Part shown: positions 18,354 to 28,073 of the stretch, in pieces
Position numbering within the stretch: the stretch's first letter is position 1
Layout: every line of letters begins with the position of its first letter
Source of the DNA: Nocardia tengchongensis
Lineage (GTDB): Bacteria > Actinomycetota > Actinomycetes > Mycobacteriales > Mycobacteriaceae
Assembly: GCF_018362975.1 (NCBI RefSeq)
Contig: NZ_CP074371.1
Location: 2,852,001-2,916,000, forward strand
Direction: 5' to 3'
DNA: 64,000 nt
The notes under the pieces: generated by a model
Seen by the model: the letters and a program-made list of their open reading frames with translations, nothing else
What the model was told of the DNA's origin: nothing
Database searches by the model: none
Translations under genes and position numbers: made by a program

Positions 18354-18425
18354 TTCGCGCACTCGCCGTCCCGCTCACCGGAATTTGCCGGGTCGGTCCG
18401 CTCGAGTGGCGGTCAGGATGGCGGG

Positions 18426-18833
18426 ATGTCGCTCGAACACCCCGCTCGCCGTGCCGGACTCGCCTCGCAGGCGGCGGTGCGCGCCAAGCACAAGGACGAG
18501 TGGCTGGCCCTGTTCGCCCCCGAGGCCCGGGTGGAGGATCCGGTGGGCATCTCGCCGTATGACCCGGTGGGGGAGGGGCATTGGGGTCTCGCGGCCATCG
18601 CCGCGTTCTGGGACCTGGCCATCGAACCCAGCCGGATCGAATTCACCTGGGCGGATTCCTTCGCCTGTGGCGACGAGGCCGCCTTCACCGGCACGATTCG
18701 CAGCACTCGCGCCGAGCTGGCCGTCGAGGTGGACCTGGTGGCCGTCTACCGGGTCAACACGGACGGGGAAATCGTTGCGCTGCGCGCGTTCTGGGAACTC
18801 GCGCGCGCTCGCGTCACGCCGCTGCCGAACTAG
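18426..18833 (+). CDS. SnoaL-like / NTF2-fold protein
   Basis: A 135-residue protein with the sequence pattern of SnoaL/NTF2-like folds: HKDEWLALFAPEARVEDPVG, then an EGHWG loop, then FTWADSFACGDEAAFTG and a final strand LVAVYRVNTDGEIVALRAFW. The family includes ketosteroid isomerases, polyketide cyclases and hydratases; no specific activity can be assigned. The ATG at 18426 is chosen at the natural start of the fold; the ribosome site is weak. It ends three bases before the convergent TetR gene. Confidence 0.7.
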   Translation: MSLEHPARRAGLASQAAVRAKHKDEWLALFAPEARVEDPVGISPYDPVGEGHWGLAAIAAFWDLAIEPSRIEFTWADSFACGDEAAFTGTIRSTRAELAVEVDLVAVYRVNTDGEIVALRAFWELARARVTPLPN

Positions 18834-18835
18834 CC

Positions 18836-19465
18836 CTACGGCGTCTGTAGCGCCGGGAACCAGATGTCGGTGAGAACGCCGGCGGCCTCGTCGGCGGAGA
18901 CGTCGATGGTGCCCTGCATGGCCCAGCGGGTGAAGAAGCGTTCCAGCTGGGCCACCAGCAGTTCCACGCGCAGCCGGGCTTCGTCCTGGCGGTCGGCGGG
19001 CCAGCGCGACAGGTAGGAGCTCATGACGCTGGGCAGCGACATGATGCCCTCCTTGGCCACCTCGCGGAACTCGGGTTCGAGGGCGGTGGCCTCGTCCCAG
19101 GCGGGGAGCAGGTCCTTGTATTCCTGGAACCAGTCGATGGCGCGGCGCATCCAGGCGGCGAATTCCTCGCGGGAGCCGGTGTCGAGCACGTGGTCGAGGT
19201 CTTCGTAGAAGTTCCGGACGCTGGGCAGCGTGCCCTGTTCCGCGATCGCCCGCAGCACGTCCGGTTTCCCGGTGAAGTGCAGGTAGAAGGTGGCGCGGCT
19301 GCAGCCGACGGCGGCGGCGATGTCGTCGACCCGGATCGGCGCGTAGCCCTGTTCGGTGAACAGCTGTTTGGCGGCGTCGATGAGCCGGCTGCGGGTGAGC
19401 CGTTTCTGCTCGTCGCGCAGCGAGGTGCGGCGCGGGGTCTCGGGTTGGTCTACGGATCGGGTCAC
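18836..19465 (-). CDS. TetR-family regulator of the monooxygenase operon
   Basis: A 209-residue TetR regulator. Helix-turn-helix residues are at about 25-70 (RSRLIDAAKQLF, RVDDIAAAVGCSRATFYLHF), followed by a helical ligand domain. It is transcribed away from the flavin monooxygenase gene. A perfect 29-base inverted repeat lies 23 bases before its GTG start and about 67 bases before the monooxygenase start. It therefore very likely represses both units. Ligand unknown. Confidence 0.88.
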   Translation of the reverse strand: MTRSVDQPETPRRTSLRDEQKRLTRSRLIDAAKQLFTEQGYAPIRVDDIAAAVGCSRATFYLHFTGKPDVLRAIAEQGTLPSVRNFYEDLDHVLDTGSREEFAAWMRRAIDWFQEYKDLLPAWDEATALEPEFREVAKEGIMSLPSVMSSYLSRWPADRQDEARLRVELLVAQLERFFTRWAMQGTIDVSADEAAGVLTDIWFPALQTP

Positions 19466-19487
19466 CGTTGAATGATAGACGCAAGTT

Positions 19488-19516
19488 CACTCACTAGACA
19501 CACTGTCTAGTGAGTG
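19488..19516. promoter_or_regulatory. TetR operator, perfect 29-bp inverted repeat
   Basis: Arms CACTCACTAGACA (19488-19500) and TGTCTAGTGAGTG (19504-19516) are exact inverted copies around CAC. The site lies between the divergent tetR and monooxygenase genes. Confidence 0.85.
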
Positions 19517-19582
19517 TTAGCGTGTGTGGCACATCACGTCCGGCAGGGCTCCCGAGACCCGTCGCCGAATCAGGAGAGTGCA

Positions 19583-20965
19583 TTGGCTGCGAAATCCGCA
19601 CACAACCGTGAACTACCCCGGGTCGCCATCATCGGTGCGGGCCCGTCCGGTATCACCGCCGCGAAGCGGATGGCCGAATACGGCATCCCCTTCGACTGCT
19701 ACGAAGCCTCCGACGAGGTGGGCGGCAACTGGTATTACAAGAACCCGAACGGCATGTCGGCGTGCTACCAGAGCCTGCACATCGACACCTCCAAGTTCCG
19801 GCTGCAGTTCGAGGACTTCCCCGCGCCCGAGGAATGGCCCGATTTCCCGCACCACAGCCAGTTGCACCAGTACTTCAAGGATTACGTCGACCACTTCGGC
19901 CTGCGTGATCGAATCCGGTTCAACCACAAGGTGACCGCGGCCGAGCGCGGCGCCGACGGCCTGTGGACGGTCAGCACCGATCAGGGCACCGTCGAGACCT
20001 ACGACGCGCTGATCGTGGCCAACGGCCACCACTGGGATCCGCGCACCCCCGACTACCCGGGCGAGTTCGACGGCACCCTGCTCCATTCGCACGCCTACAA
20101 CGACCCCTTCGACCCGATCGATATGCGCGGCAAGCGCATCGTCGTGGTCGGCATGGGCAACTCGGGTCTGGACGTGGCCTCGGAGCTGTCGCAGAAGTTC
20201 ATCGCCGAGAAGCTGTGGGTCTCGGCCCGGCGCGGCGTGTGGGTGCTGCCCAAGTACGTCGGCGGCAAGGTCGGCGACACCCAGGTGGTGCCGGCCTGGA
20301 TGCCGCCGAAGGTGGCGCTCAAGCTCAAGCAGCGCTTCGTGGTCAAGAACCGCGGCCGCATGGAGGATTACGGCCTGCCCAAGCCGGATCACCTGCCGTT
20401 CGAGGCGCATCCGTCGGCCAGCGAGGAGTTCCTGCACAAGGTCGGTTGCGGTGATATCGATTTCAAGCCCGCCATCACCAAGCTGGACGGCAAGGTCGTG
20501 CACTTCGCGGACGGCTCCACCGAGGAGGTGGACGTGATCGTGTGCGCCACCGGCTATCACATCAGCTTCCCGTTCTTCACCGATCCGGTGCTCAAGCCCG
20601 ACGCGAGCAACAAGCTGCCGCTGTGGCGTCAGATGCTCAAGCCCGATGTCGACAATCTGTTCTATCTCGGTCTGGCCCAGCCGATGCCGACCCTGGTGAA
20701 CTTCGCCGAGCAGCAGTCCAAGCTGGTCGCGGCGTACCTGTCGGGCAACTACCGCTTCCCGTCGCAGGCCGACATGAGCGCCGCGGTGACCAAGGCGGAG
20801 GCCGAGCGCGCCGAGCGCTACTACAACTCGCCGCGGCACACGATTCAGATCGACTTCGACATCTATGTGCGCGAGCTGAAGAAGGAACTCGCCGACGGTG
20901 CGCGCCGTGCCGCCGCGGTGGGCAATGCCCTGCCGGTGCGCAGCCGCGCGCTGGTCGAGGCGTAG
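19583..20965 (+). CDS. Flavin-containing monooxygenase
   Basis: A 460-residue FAD/NADPH monooxygenase. The FAD motif GAGPSG is at residues 18-23, the NADPH motif VGMGNSG is near 190, and the FMO fingerprint FxGxxxHxxxY appears as FDGTLLHSHAY. Such enzymes oxygenate nucleophilic N or S atoms, and related members act as Baeyer-Villiger enzymes on ketones. The TTG at 19583 has AGGAG six bases upstream. It is the first gene of the TetR-controlled operon with a serine hydrolase, an acyl-CoA synthetase, an amidohydrolase and SDRs, suggesting the oxidative first step of a catabolic route. Confidence 0.88.
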   Translation: MAAKSAHNRELPRVAIIGAGPSGITAAKRMAEYGIPFDCYEASDEVGGNWYYKNPNGMSACYQSLHIDTSKFRLQFEDFPAPEEWPDFPHHSQLHQYFKDYVDHFGLRDRIRFNHKVTAAERGADGLWTVSTDQGTVETYDALIVANGHHWDPRTPDYPGEFDGTLLHSHAYNDPFDPIDMRGKRIVVVGMGNSGLDVASELSQKFIAEKLWVSARRGVWVLPKYVGGKVGDTQVVPAWMPPKVALKLKQRFVVKNRGRMEDYGLPKPDHLPFEAHPSASEEFLHKVGCGDIDFKPAITKLDGKVVHFADGSTEEVDVIVCATGYHISFPFFTDPVLKPDASNKLPLWRQMLKPDVDNLFYLGLAQPMPTLVNFAEQQSKLVAAYLSGNYRFPSQADMSAAVTKAEAERAERYYNSPRHTIQIDFDIYVRELKKELADGARRAAAVGNALPVRSRALVEA

Positions 20966-20980
20966 AGGGGGACGGTCGAA

Positions 20981-22129
20981 ATGAGCAACGTCGCTGGTTT
21001 CTGTGCCGATGAATTCGAAGCTGTTCGTGCGGCTTTCACCGAGCAGGTGGAGTCGGGCGCTGAGCTGGGCGCGTCGGTCTGCGTGACCGTGGACGGCGAG
21101 CCCGTGGTGGATCTCTGGGGCGGCTACGCCGATCCGGAGAAGACCGAGCGCTGGGCCCCGGACACCCTGGTGAACACCTTCTCCATCACCAAGACCATGG
21201 TCGCGCTGAGCGTCCTGCTGCTGGTCGACCGCGGTGAGCTGGACGTGCACCAGAAGGTCGCCCACTACTGGCCGGAGTTCGCGGCCAACGGCAAGGCCGA
21301 TATCGAAGTGCGGCACCTGCTTTCGCACACCTCGGGCGTCTCCAGCTGGGAGGCCCCGATCGTGCTGTCGGACATCTATGACACCGATGCCTCCACGGAT
21401 CGCCTTGCGACGCAGGAGCCTTGGTGGGAGCCGGGCACCGCGTCGGGCTATCACGCCATGAACTACGGCCACCTGCTCGGCGCGCTGGTCAAGCGGGTCA
21501 CCGGGCGTCCGCTGGGCCGGTTCTTCGCCGAGGAGCTGGCGGGCCCGCTGGGCGCGGACTTCCACATCGGCACTGCCACAGCGGATCTGGGCCGGATCGC
21601 GACCCTGGTGCCGCCGGAGCTGCCGGACTTCGATCCGGCGCTGCTGCCGCAGGACAGTGTCATGTTCAAGACCCTGTTCCAGCCGCTGCTGGACTTCGCC
21701 GAGTGCGGCACCCCGGCGTGGCAGCAGGCTGAGCTGGGCGGCATGGGCGGGCACGGCAATGCCCGTTCCATCGCCCGGTTGCAGTCGCTGATCAGCAATG
21801 GCGGCGAGCTGTCCGGCCGGAAGTTCCTGTCGGACAAGACCATCGACCTGATCTTCGAGCAGCAGTCCGACGGCGTGGATCTGGCGATCATGGTGCCGCT
21901 GCGGTTCGGCATCGGTTACGGCCTGCCGCAGCCGCAGACCGCCCCGCACGTGCCGGACGGCCGGGTGTGCTGGTGGGCCGGGATCGGCGGGTCGATGGTG
22001 GTCAACGACCTGGACCACCGGGTCACCTTCGCCTACGCCATGAACCGGATGGAGGCGGGCCTGATCGGTTCGCCTCGTGCCGACGCCTACCTGAAAGCGA
22101 CCTTCGATACAGTCCGGGGGTCGGCGTGA
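20981..22129 (+). CDS. Serine hydrolase, beta-lactamase/esterase (class C-like) fold
   Basis: A 382-residue protein of the beta-lactamase-related esterase family. It has the SxxK motif S68-I-T-K71 and a Tyr-containing loop YHAMNYG around residue 160. There is no signal peptide, so it is cytoplasmic and probably an esterase or lactone hydrolase rather than an antibiotic-resistance enzyme. Being directly after the monooxygenase, it could hydrolyse an ester or lactone made by that enzyme (inference). The ATG at 20981 follows GAGGGGGACGG. An in-operon position is clear (15-base gap). Confidence 0.85.
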   Translation: MSNVAGFCADEFEAVRAAFTEQVESGAELGASVCVTVDGEPVVDLWGGYADPEKTERWAPDTLVNTFSITKTMVALSVLLLVDRGELDVHQKVAHYWPEFAANGKADIEVRHLLSHTSGVSSWEAPIVLSDIYDTDASTDRLATQEPWWEPGTASGYHAMNYGHLLGALVKRVTGRPLGRFFAEELAGPLGADFHIGTATADLGRIATLVPPELPDFDPALLPQDSVMFKTLFQPLLDFAECGTPAWQQAELGGMGGHGNARSIARLQSLISNGGELSGRKFLSDKTIDLIFEQQSDGVDLAIMVPLRFGIGYGLPQPQTAPHVPDGRVCWWAGIGGSMVVNDLDHRVTFAYAMNRMEAGLIGSPRADAYLKATFDTVRGSA

Positions 22130-22187
22130 TCGGTCTCACTCTGGTTACCCGCCACGGTTCGCGCACAAGGATTCGAGGACTTGATTC

Positions 22188-23849
22188 ATGACCAACGCCG
22201 TTGACCTCCAGGCTCTCGCCGCCCAAGTCGCCGGAAAGCTGACCGCGCCGGGCGCCCCGTTCGAGATGACGGTCGAGCAGGTACTGGGTGTTCCGCAGCC
22301 GGTGTTCAAGAACCGGCACGCGTCGCTGCTGGACCTGCTGGAAGCCTCCCGGGAGCTGGGCGACCTCGACTATCTGGTGTCGGCGCGCACCCGCTACACC
22401 TTCGCCGAGCACTACGCCGCCGCGGGCGCGCTGGCCGCCGCGCTGGCCGAGCGCTACGGCGTCGGCAAGGGCGATCGGGTCGGCATCCTGGCCGCCAACA
22501 CCCCCGAGTGGGTGCTGACCTTCTGGGCCGCGCAGCGTCTGGGCGCGATTCCGGTGGGCTACAACGCCTGGTGGGTGCCGCGCGAGATCGAGTACGGTCT
22601 CGAGCACTCCGCCCCGAAGGTGGTGATCGCCGACGCCAAGCGCGCCGCGCTGGCCGCCCAGACCGGCACCGACATCCCGGTGCTGACCATGGAGACCGAC
22701 CTGCCCGCGCTGATCGCGGAGTTCGCGGGCGGCAACCCGGCCGCCAAGGTGACCGAGGACGATCCGGCGATCATCCTCTACACCAGCGGCACCACCGGCC
22801 GCCCCAAGGGCGTGGTGCACACCCAGCGCAATATGGTCGCCGTCGCCGACTACCACCGCTTCATGGACGCGCTGGCCGCCGGCTTCCGCGGCCAGGCGTG
22901 GGACGGTTCCCCGGCGGCGCGCCGCTACCTGGCCACCATGCCGCTGTTCCACATCGCGAGCCTGCACAACCTGTCGATCCCGCGCCTCACCACCGGTGAC
23001 GCCGTGGTCTTCCCGACTTCGGGCGAGTTCGACGCGGAATCGCTGCTGCAGCTGGTCGAGACGGAGAAGGTCACCAACTGGGCGGCCGTGCCGACGCTGG
23101 CGAGTCGCATTCTGGGCGTGGACATCTCGAAGTACGACCTGTCCTCGCTGACCGCGTTCTCGCTCAACTCCGCGCCGTCCTCGCCGGCGCTGGTGCAGCG
23201 GCTGCGCGAGAAGTTCCCGGTGGCGCTGCAGGGTCTGACCACCAGCTACGGCTGCACCGAGTCCGGCACCGCCGCGACCGTGGCGACCCCGCCGGAACTG
23301 GCCGCCGACAACGAGACCGTGGGTCGCGCGGTGGTCGGCGTCTCGCTCGAGGTCCGGGATCCGGACGGCAAGCCGGTGCCCGAGGGCGAGGAGGGCGAGA
23401 TCTGCATCCGCAGCCCCTACGTCATGCTCGGCTACTGGAACAACGAGGACGCCACCAAGGCGGCCATCGACGAGAACCGCTGGCTGCGCACCGGCGACTT
23501 CGGCACCCAGCGCGGCGGCAAGCTCTACATCTCCGGTCGCCGTTCGGATCTGATCCTGCGCGGCGGCGAGAACGTCTACCCGCAGGAGATCGAGAACGTG
23601 CTCGACGAGCACCCGCTGGTGCGCGAGTCGGCCGTGATCGGCGTCCCGCATGAGGATCTCGGCCAGGAGGTGGCCGCGATCGTCGTGGTCGACGATCCCG
23701 AGTCGGTGACCGAGGACGAACTGCGCGACCACGTGGCCAGGCAGCTGGCCTATTTCAAGGTGCCCGCCCGCTGGCTGGTCACCGCGGATCCGCTGCCGCG
23801 CAACGCCACCGGCAAGGTGCTGCGCCGCGATCTCACTATGGGGGAGTGA
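22188..23849 (+). CDS. Acyl-CoA synthetase (AMP-binding, FadD-like)
   Basis: A 553-residue ANL-superfamily ligase. The P-loop [11 protein letters not shown] is at about 198-208. The adenylate motif YGCTESG is near 355, RTGDFG near 433, and the C-terminal Lys motif [10 protein letters not shown] near the end. It activates a carboxylic acid as an acyl-AMP and then an acyl-CoA. The substrate is unknown; the operon suggests an acid formed by the monooxygenase and hydrolases. The start follows a 58-base gap and the end is seven bases before the amidohydrolase. Confidence 0.9.
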   Translation: MTNAVDLQALAAQVAGKLTAPGAPFEMTVEQVLGVPQPVFKNRHASLLDLLEASRELGDLDYLVSARTRYTFAEHYAAAGALAAALAERYGVGKGDRVGILAANTPEWVLTFWAAQRLGAIPVGYNAWWVPREIEYGLEHSAPKVVIADAKRAALAAQTGTDIPVLTMETDLPALIAEFAGGNPAAKVTEDDPAIILYTSGTTGRPKGVVHTQRNMVAVADYHRFMDALAAGFRGQAWDGSPAARRYLATMPLFHIASLHNLSIPRLTTGDAVVFPTSGEFDAESLLQLVETEKVTNWAAVPTLASRILGVDISKYDLSSLTAFSLNSAPSSPALVQRLREKFPVALQGLTTSYGCTESGTAATVATPPELAADNETVGRAVVGVSLEVRDPDGKPVPEGEEGEICIRSPYVMLGYWNNEDATKAAIDENRWLRTGDFGTQRGGKLYISGRRSDLILRGGENVYPQEIENVLDEHPLVRESAVIGVPHEDLGQEVAAIVVVDDPESVTEDELRDHVARQLAYFKVPARWLVTADPLPRNATGKVLRRDLTMGE

Positions 23850-23855
23850 ATTCCT

Positions 23856-25601
23856 GTGTACGACACCATCATCAAGAACGGCCGCTGGTTCGACGGAACG
23901 GGTGCGCCGTCGGCCATCCGCAATCTCGGTATCCGGGACGGCCGGGTGGCGGCGGTCTCGGCCGCGCCGCTGGACGAAACCGGTTGCGCGCGAGTGATCG
24001 ACGCGACCGGCCGCTGGGTCATGCCCGGCATGATCGACATCCACACCCACTACGACGTGGAGGTGCTGCTCGACCCGACGCTGTCGGAGTCGCTGCGGCA
24101 CGGCGTCACCACCCTGCTGCTGGGCTCGTGCTCGCTGTCCGCGGTGCACGTCGGCGGGTCCGACGCCGGTGACCTGTTCGGCCGGGTGGAGGCGATTCCG
24201 CGCCAGTACGTGGTCGAGTCGGTGGACACGCTGAAGACCTGGAACAGCGCGCACAGTTATGTACAGGCCCTGGAGTCGCTGCCGCTGGGACCGAATATCG
24301 CCTCGTTCATCGGGCATTCGGATATCCGGACCGCGCAGCTGGGCTTGGAGCGGGCCACCGATCCCGGCGTCAAGCCGACCGAGTCCGAGATCGCGGCCAT
24401 GGAGCACAAGCTGACCGAGGCGCTGGACGCCGGCTTCGTCGGCATGTCCTCGCAGCAGTTGCTGTTCGACAAGCTGGACGGTGAGGTGTGCCGGTCGCGG
24501 ACGCTGCCGTCCACCTACGCCACCGCCAAGGAGCGCCGCCGGCTGAATCGCATTCTGCGCGACCGCAAGCGGGCGCTGCAGGGCGGTCCCGACGTGGCCA
24601 AGCCGCAGAGCATGATCGGCATGGCGGCCAGCAGCCTGGGCTTCTTCCGGCCCAAGCTGAAGGTGAGCCTGCTCTCGGCGGCCGACATCAAGGCGATTCC
24701 GGGCGTGGTGAAGGTCTTCCCGCTGCTGGGCAAGATCATCAACGGGCTCGGCGGCGACTTCCGCTGGCAGCATCTGCCGGTGCCGTTCGAGGTCTACTCC
24801 GACGGCATCGACCTGCCGGTGTTCGAGGAATTCGGTTCCGGCGCCGCGGCTCTGCACCTGGCCGACCAGCTCGAGCAGCGGCACGAACTGTTCCAGGATC
24901 CGGAGTACCGCCGCTGGTTCCGCAAGGACTACGACAAGAAGTGGGGCCCGCGCGTGTGGCACCGCGACTTCTTCGACGCCGAGATCACCGAATGCCCCGA
25001 CGAGAGCGTGGTCGGCAAGACCTTCGGCCAGGTCGGTGTGGACCGCGGCGGCATCCACCCGGTGGACGCCTTCCTGGACCTGCTGGTCGAGCACGGTGCG
25101 AAGGTGCGCTGGCGCACCACCATCTCCAACCACCGTCCCGAGGTGCTGAACGCGCTGGCGGCGGATCCCAGTGTGCAGCTGGGCTTCTCGGACGCGGGCG
25201 CGCACCTGCGGAACATGGCGTTCTACAACTTCGGGCTGCGGCTGCTCAAGCGCGTGCACCAGGCGCAGCAGGCGGGCACGCCGTTCATGACCATCGAGCA
25301 CGCCGTGCACCGGGTCAGCGGCGAGCTGGCCGACTGGTACGACCTGGACGCCGGGCATCTGCGCGAGGGCGACCGGGCCGATGTGCTGATCATCGATCCG
25401 GCCCGCCTCGACGACAGCCTGGAGGCCTACGCCGAGAACCCGGTTCCGGAGTACGGCAACCTGTCCCGCATGGTCAACCGCAATGACGAAACCGTCACCG
25501 CGGTCCTGGTCAACGGCGAGTTCGTGTTCGGGCTGGGCGAGAAGGCCGAGACCCTCGGCCGGGAACGCACCGGCGAGTTCCTGAAGGCGGGCGCCCGATG
25601 A
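23856..25601 (+). CDS. Amidohydrolase (D-aminoacylase / N-acyl-D-amino-acid deacylase-like)
   Basis: A 581-residue metal-dependent amidohydrolase. The N-terminal beta-sandwich strand YDTIIKNGRWFDGTG leads to the metal motif HTHYD (His63, His65). Later motifs include GHSDIR and SDAGAH, which supplies the usual catalytic Asp, and the C-terminal composite domain has GHLREGDRADVLIID. It resembles D-aminoacylases and the large actinobacterial amidohydrolase group; the substrate is an amide or cyclic amide of unknown kind. The GTG start is taken. Its stop overlaps the ATG of the following SDR (ATGA), so the two are coupled. Confidence 0.85.
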   Translation: MYDTIIKNGRWFDGTGAPSAIRNLGIRDGRVAAVSAAPLDETGCARVIDATGRWVMPGMIDIHTHYDVEVLLDPTLSESLRHGVTTLLLGSCSLSAVHVGGSDAGDLFGRVEAIPRQYVVESVDTLKTWNSAHSYVQALESLPLGPNIASFIGHSDIRTAQLGLERATDPGVKPTESEIAAMEHKLTEALDAGFVGMSSQQLLFDKLDGEVCRSRTLPSTYATAKERRRLNRILRDRKRALQGGPDVAKPQSMIGMAASSLGFFRPKLKVSLLSAADIKAIPGVVKVFPLLGKIINGLGGDFRWQHLPVPFEVYSDGIDLPVFEEFGSGAAALHLADQLEQRHELFQDPEYRRWFRKDYDKKWGPRVWHRDFFDAEITECPDESVVGKTFGQVGVDRGGIHPVDAFLDLLVEHGAKVRWRTTISNHRPEVLNALAADPSVQLGFSDAGAHLRNMAFYNFGLRLLKRVHQAQQAGTPFMTIEHAVHRVSGELADWYDLDAGHLREGDRADVLIIDPARLDDSLEAYAENPVPEYGNLSRMVNRNDETVTAVLVNGEFVFGLGEKAETLGRERTGEFLKAGAR

Positions 25602-26378
25602 ACGCACGCAGATTCGACGGCCGCACCGCGGTCGTCACCGGCGCGGCTTCCGGCATCGGCGCGGCCATCTCGGCCGCCCTGATCGCCGAGGGCGCGAACG
25701 TGGTCGGCCTGGACCTCGACGAGGCCGGCCTCGGCAAGCGGGCCGCCGAACTCGGCGACGCCTTCGTCCCGGCGGTCACCGACGTCACCGACGAGTCCCA
25801 GGTGGAGGCCGGAATCGGGGTCGCCGCAGCCCGTTTCGGCGGTCTCGACGCGGCGTTCAACTGTGCGGGCGCGTCCCGCATCGGCGCGGTCACCGACCTC
25901 ACCGAGGCGGACTGGGACTTCACCATCGACCTGATCCAGAAGAGCGTCTTCCTGTGCACCAAACATGAAGCGCGCCTGATGAAGTCGAGCGGCGGCGGCG
26001 CGATCGTGAACATCTCCTCGCTGGACGCGCGCGTCCCGATGCCCGGCGGCAGCCCGTATTCCACCGGCAAGGCGGGCGTGGTTCATGTTCACCAAGAACG
26101 CGGCGCTGGAACTGGCCCAGCACCGCATCCGGGTGAACGCCATCCTGCCCGGCCTGGTGGACACCCCGCTGGTCGCGGCGGTGATGGGCTACGAGCCCGC
26201 GAAACAGATGTTCCTGGAACGCATCCCGATGGGCGCGCCCGCGACCCCGGAACAGATCGCCGCCCCCAGCCTGTTCCTCGCCTCCGACGACGCCTCCTAC
26301 ATCACGGGCATCGACATGGTGGTGGACGGCGGCTGGGAGTTGAGCAACTTCCCCAACCTGGCGAAGCTCGCGGGCTGA
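25598..26378 (+). pseudogene. SDR-family oxidoreductase, frameshifted
   Basis: It should encode a 259-residue classical short-chain dehydrogenase. The cofactor loop TGAASGIG is near residue 14, catalytic Ser is in NISSLD, Tyr-x3-Lys is in YSTGK, and the C-terminal part has VNAILPG and DGGW. After GKAGV the frame changes: the rest (MFTKNAALELAQ onward) is read from 26085. Removing one T of the pair at 26082-26083 joins both parts. As sequenced, the enzyme would lose its C-terminal third. A one-base sequencing error is quite possible, since both halves are well conserved. Confidence 0.8.
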
Positions 26379-26382
26379 CCCG

Positions 26383-27318
26383 ATGAGCTCAGCGCCAACC
26401 GAATACGGCGCGACGACCGAGACCGGCGATGTGATCGCCGGTCTCGATCTGGCCGGGCGCGTCGCCGTGGTCACCGGCGCCACCGCCGGTCTCGGCGCCG
26501 AGACCGCCCGGGCGCTGGCCGCCGCCGGGGCCACCGTCATCCTGGCCGCGCGTGATGTGGTGGCCGCCGCCGCGGTCGCCGACCGCATTCGCGGCCGGCA
26601 TCCGCGGGCCGAGCTCGACGTCGTGCCGCTCGATCTCGGCTCGCTCGAGAGCGTGCGCGCGGCGGTGCGGACGCTCTGCGCCGCGCGACGCCCACTGCAC
26701 CTGCTGATCAACAACGCGGGGGTGATGTACACGCCGTTCGGGCATACCGCCGACGGGTTCGAATCGCAGTTCGGCACCAACCATCTCGGCCACTTCGCGC
26801 TGTCGGCGGGCCTGTTGCCGGCCCTGTCGGCGGGCGCGGAGCGGGCGGGGGAGCCGAGCCGGGTGGTCACCGTGTCCTCCGCCGCCCATCACGCGTATCC
26901 GGCCGATCTCGACGATCCCAACTTCGAGCGGCGGGAGTACGACAAGTTCGCGAGCTACGGACAGTCCAAGGCGGCGAATGTGCTGATGACGGTCGAACTC
27001 GCCGCCCGCGCTGCGGACGGGGGCGTGCACGCCTACGCGGTGCACCCGGGCACGTGTGCCACCGATCTGGCCCGGCACATGTCCCGGGCGGACTTCACCA
27101 GGATGCGGGAACTGTCCAGCGGTGACCCGGGCGTCCTGAACAACCTGAAATCGGTTCCCGCCGCGGCCGCGACCACCGTGTGGGCGGCGACCTCGAATGT
27201 GCCCCACTCCGGCGCCTATCTCGCCGATTGTGGTGTCGCGCAGGCCAGTAGCCACGCCACCGATCCGGCCACCGCCGCTGCTCTCTGGGAGCTGTCGGAA
27301 CGCCTCACCGCCCGGTAG
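26383..27318 (+). CDS. SDR-family oxidoreductase (retinol-dehydrogenase-like)
   Basis: A 311-residue NAD(P)-dependent short-chain dehydrogenase. It has TGATAGLG at 31-38, the LLINNAG motif near 110, Ser in VTVSSAAHHA and catalytic YGQSK near 190. The long form with the GFESQFGTNHLGHF segment resembles the WWOX/retinol-dehydrogenase-like group. It starts four bases after the stop of the previous SDR and is the last gene of the operon. It overlaps the convergent AraC gene by 14 bases. It probably oxidises or reduces an alcohol or carbonyl intermediate. Confidence 0.87.
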   Translation: MSSAPTEYGATTETGDVIAGLDLAGRVAVVTGATAGLGAETARALAAAGATVILAARDVVAAAAVADRIRGRHPRAELDVVPLDLGSLESVRAAVRTLCAARRPLHLLINNAGVMYTPFGHTADGFESQFGTNHLGHFALSAGLLPALSAGAERAGEPSRVVTVSSAAHHAYPADLDDPNFERREYDKFASYGQSKAANVLMTVELAARAADGGVHAYAVHPGTCATDLARHMSRADFTRMRELSSGDPGVLNNLKSVPAAAATTVWAATSNVPHSGAYLADCGVAQASSHATDPATAAALWELSERLTAR

Positions 27319-27886
27319 CGGGCTCCGGACCGAAACCGGTTGGAGTGCGGCGCGATTCGGGTGATCGCGCCGCACTTCTGAGCTGCTGGGGAGTCTGCCC
27401 GTACCAGCGGCGTGCCGCCCGGGTCAGCGCGGACTGTTCGCGCAGGCCGATGAGGGTGGTGATGCGGCTCATCGGCAGATCCGTCTGGCACAGCAGCCGG
27501 TGGGCGGCGTCGCGGCGAGCCTCGTCGAGGACGGCCGTGAAAGTTGTTCCCTCGGCGGCCAATGCGCGTTGCAGGGTGCGCTCGTGCACCGTGATCATGC
27601 GGGCCACGGTGTCGATGTCGGCGTGGGATTCGAGAAAGGCGCGGTCGATCGCGGACCGGACTCGTGTGGTCATGCTGCGCTCGGGGTCGGGGTAGTTGCG
27701 GTCCAGGAAGTCCATGGCGACTTTCAGTGCCCGGCTCAGGGATTCGGCGGGGACGAGGGCATCGTCGTCGGCGATGGCCTCGGGGGTGATCCCGAATCGC
27801 CGGAGCAGGGCGGCGCCGTCGCCGCCCAGTTCGTCGATGAGTTCGCGGTATCCGCGCAGATTCGCCGCGCGCGCCATGATCGCCAT
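27305..27886 (-). CDS. AraC-family regulator, apparently internally deleted
   Basis: A 193-residue protein. Its first ~50 residues match the start of AraC proteins with an arabinose-binding-like N-domain (LRGYRELIDELGGDG..LLRRFGI). From about residue 60 it jumps to the region just before the DNA-binding domain (FLDRNYPDPERSMTTRVRSAID). Two helix-turn-helix motifs follow (DTVARMITVHERTLQRAL and LPMSRITTLIGLREQSALTRAARRWYG). Family members are usually about 320-340 residues, so roughly 140 residues of the sensor domain seem to be missing in frame. It may bind DNA without ligand control, or be a decaying gene. ATG 27886 is chosen; 27877 is also possible. Confidence 0.75.
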   Translation of the reverse strand: MAIMARAANLRGYRELIDELGGDGAALLRRFGITPEAIADDDALVPAESLSRALKVAMDFLDRNYPDPERSMTTRVRSAIDRAFLESHADIDTVARMITVHERTLQRALAAEGTTFTAVLDEARRDAAHRLLCQTDLPMSRITTLIGLREQSALTRAARRWYGQTPQQLRSAARSPESRRTPTGFGPEPATGR

Positions 27887-28007
27887 CGGCCGGTCGCCTC
27901 CCGCCGGTTCCTTTGTTCGCGCCGGGATCGTAACCCCGTCCGCAGACTGTCTGGGACGGAATGGCCGAATGGGTCTGTCGCCCAGGGGTAAAACGATGTC
28001 GTCTTGG

Positions 28008-28028
28008 GGCGAGTCGTTATTACTCGCC
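28008..28028. promoter_or_regulatory. Inverted repeat in the araC / CocE intergenic region
   Basis: Perfect 7-base arms GGCGAGT and ACTCGCC enclose CGTTATT, 45 bases before the CocE-like gene and in the divergent region with the AraC gene. It is a candidate operator or leader hairpin. Confidence 0.4.
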
Positions 28029-28073
28029 GGTAGCAACAATCGGTCCCAACAACGGTGCGAGAGGTGGGACTCG

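Noticed and set aside
20981..22129. Beta-lactamase resistance gene
   Set aside because: The SxxK motif is shared by esterases; there is no signal peptide and it sits inside a catabolic operon.
22023..25607. 1194-codon open frame on the minus strand over the acyl-CoA synthetase and amidohydrolase
   Set aside because: Antisense shadow; the plus strand encodes two complete enzymes with catalytic motifs.
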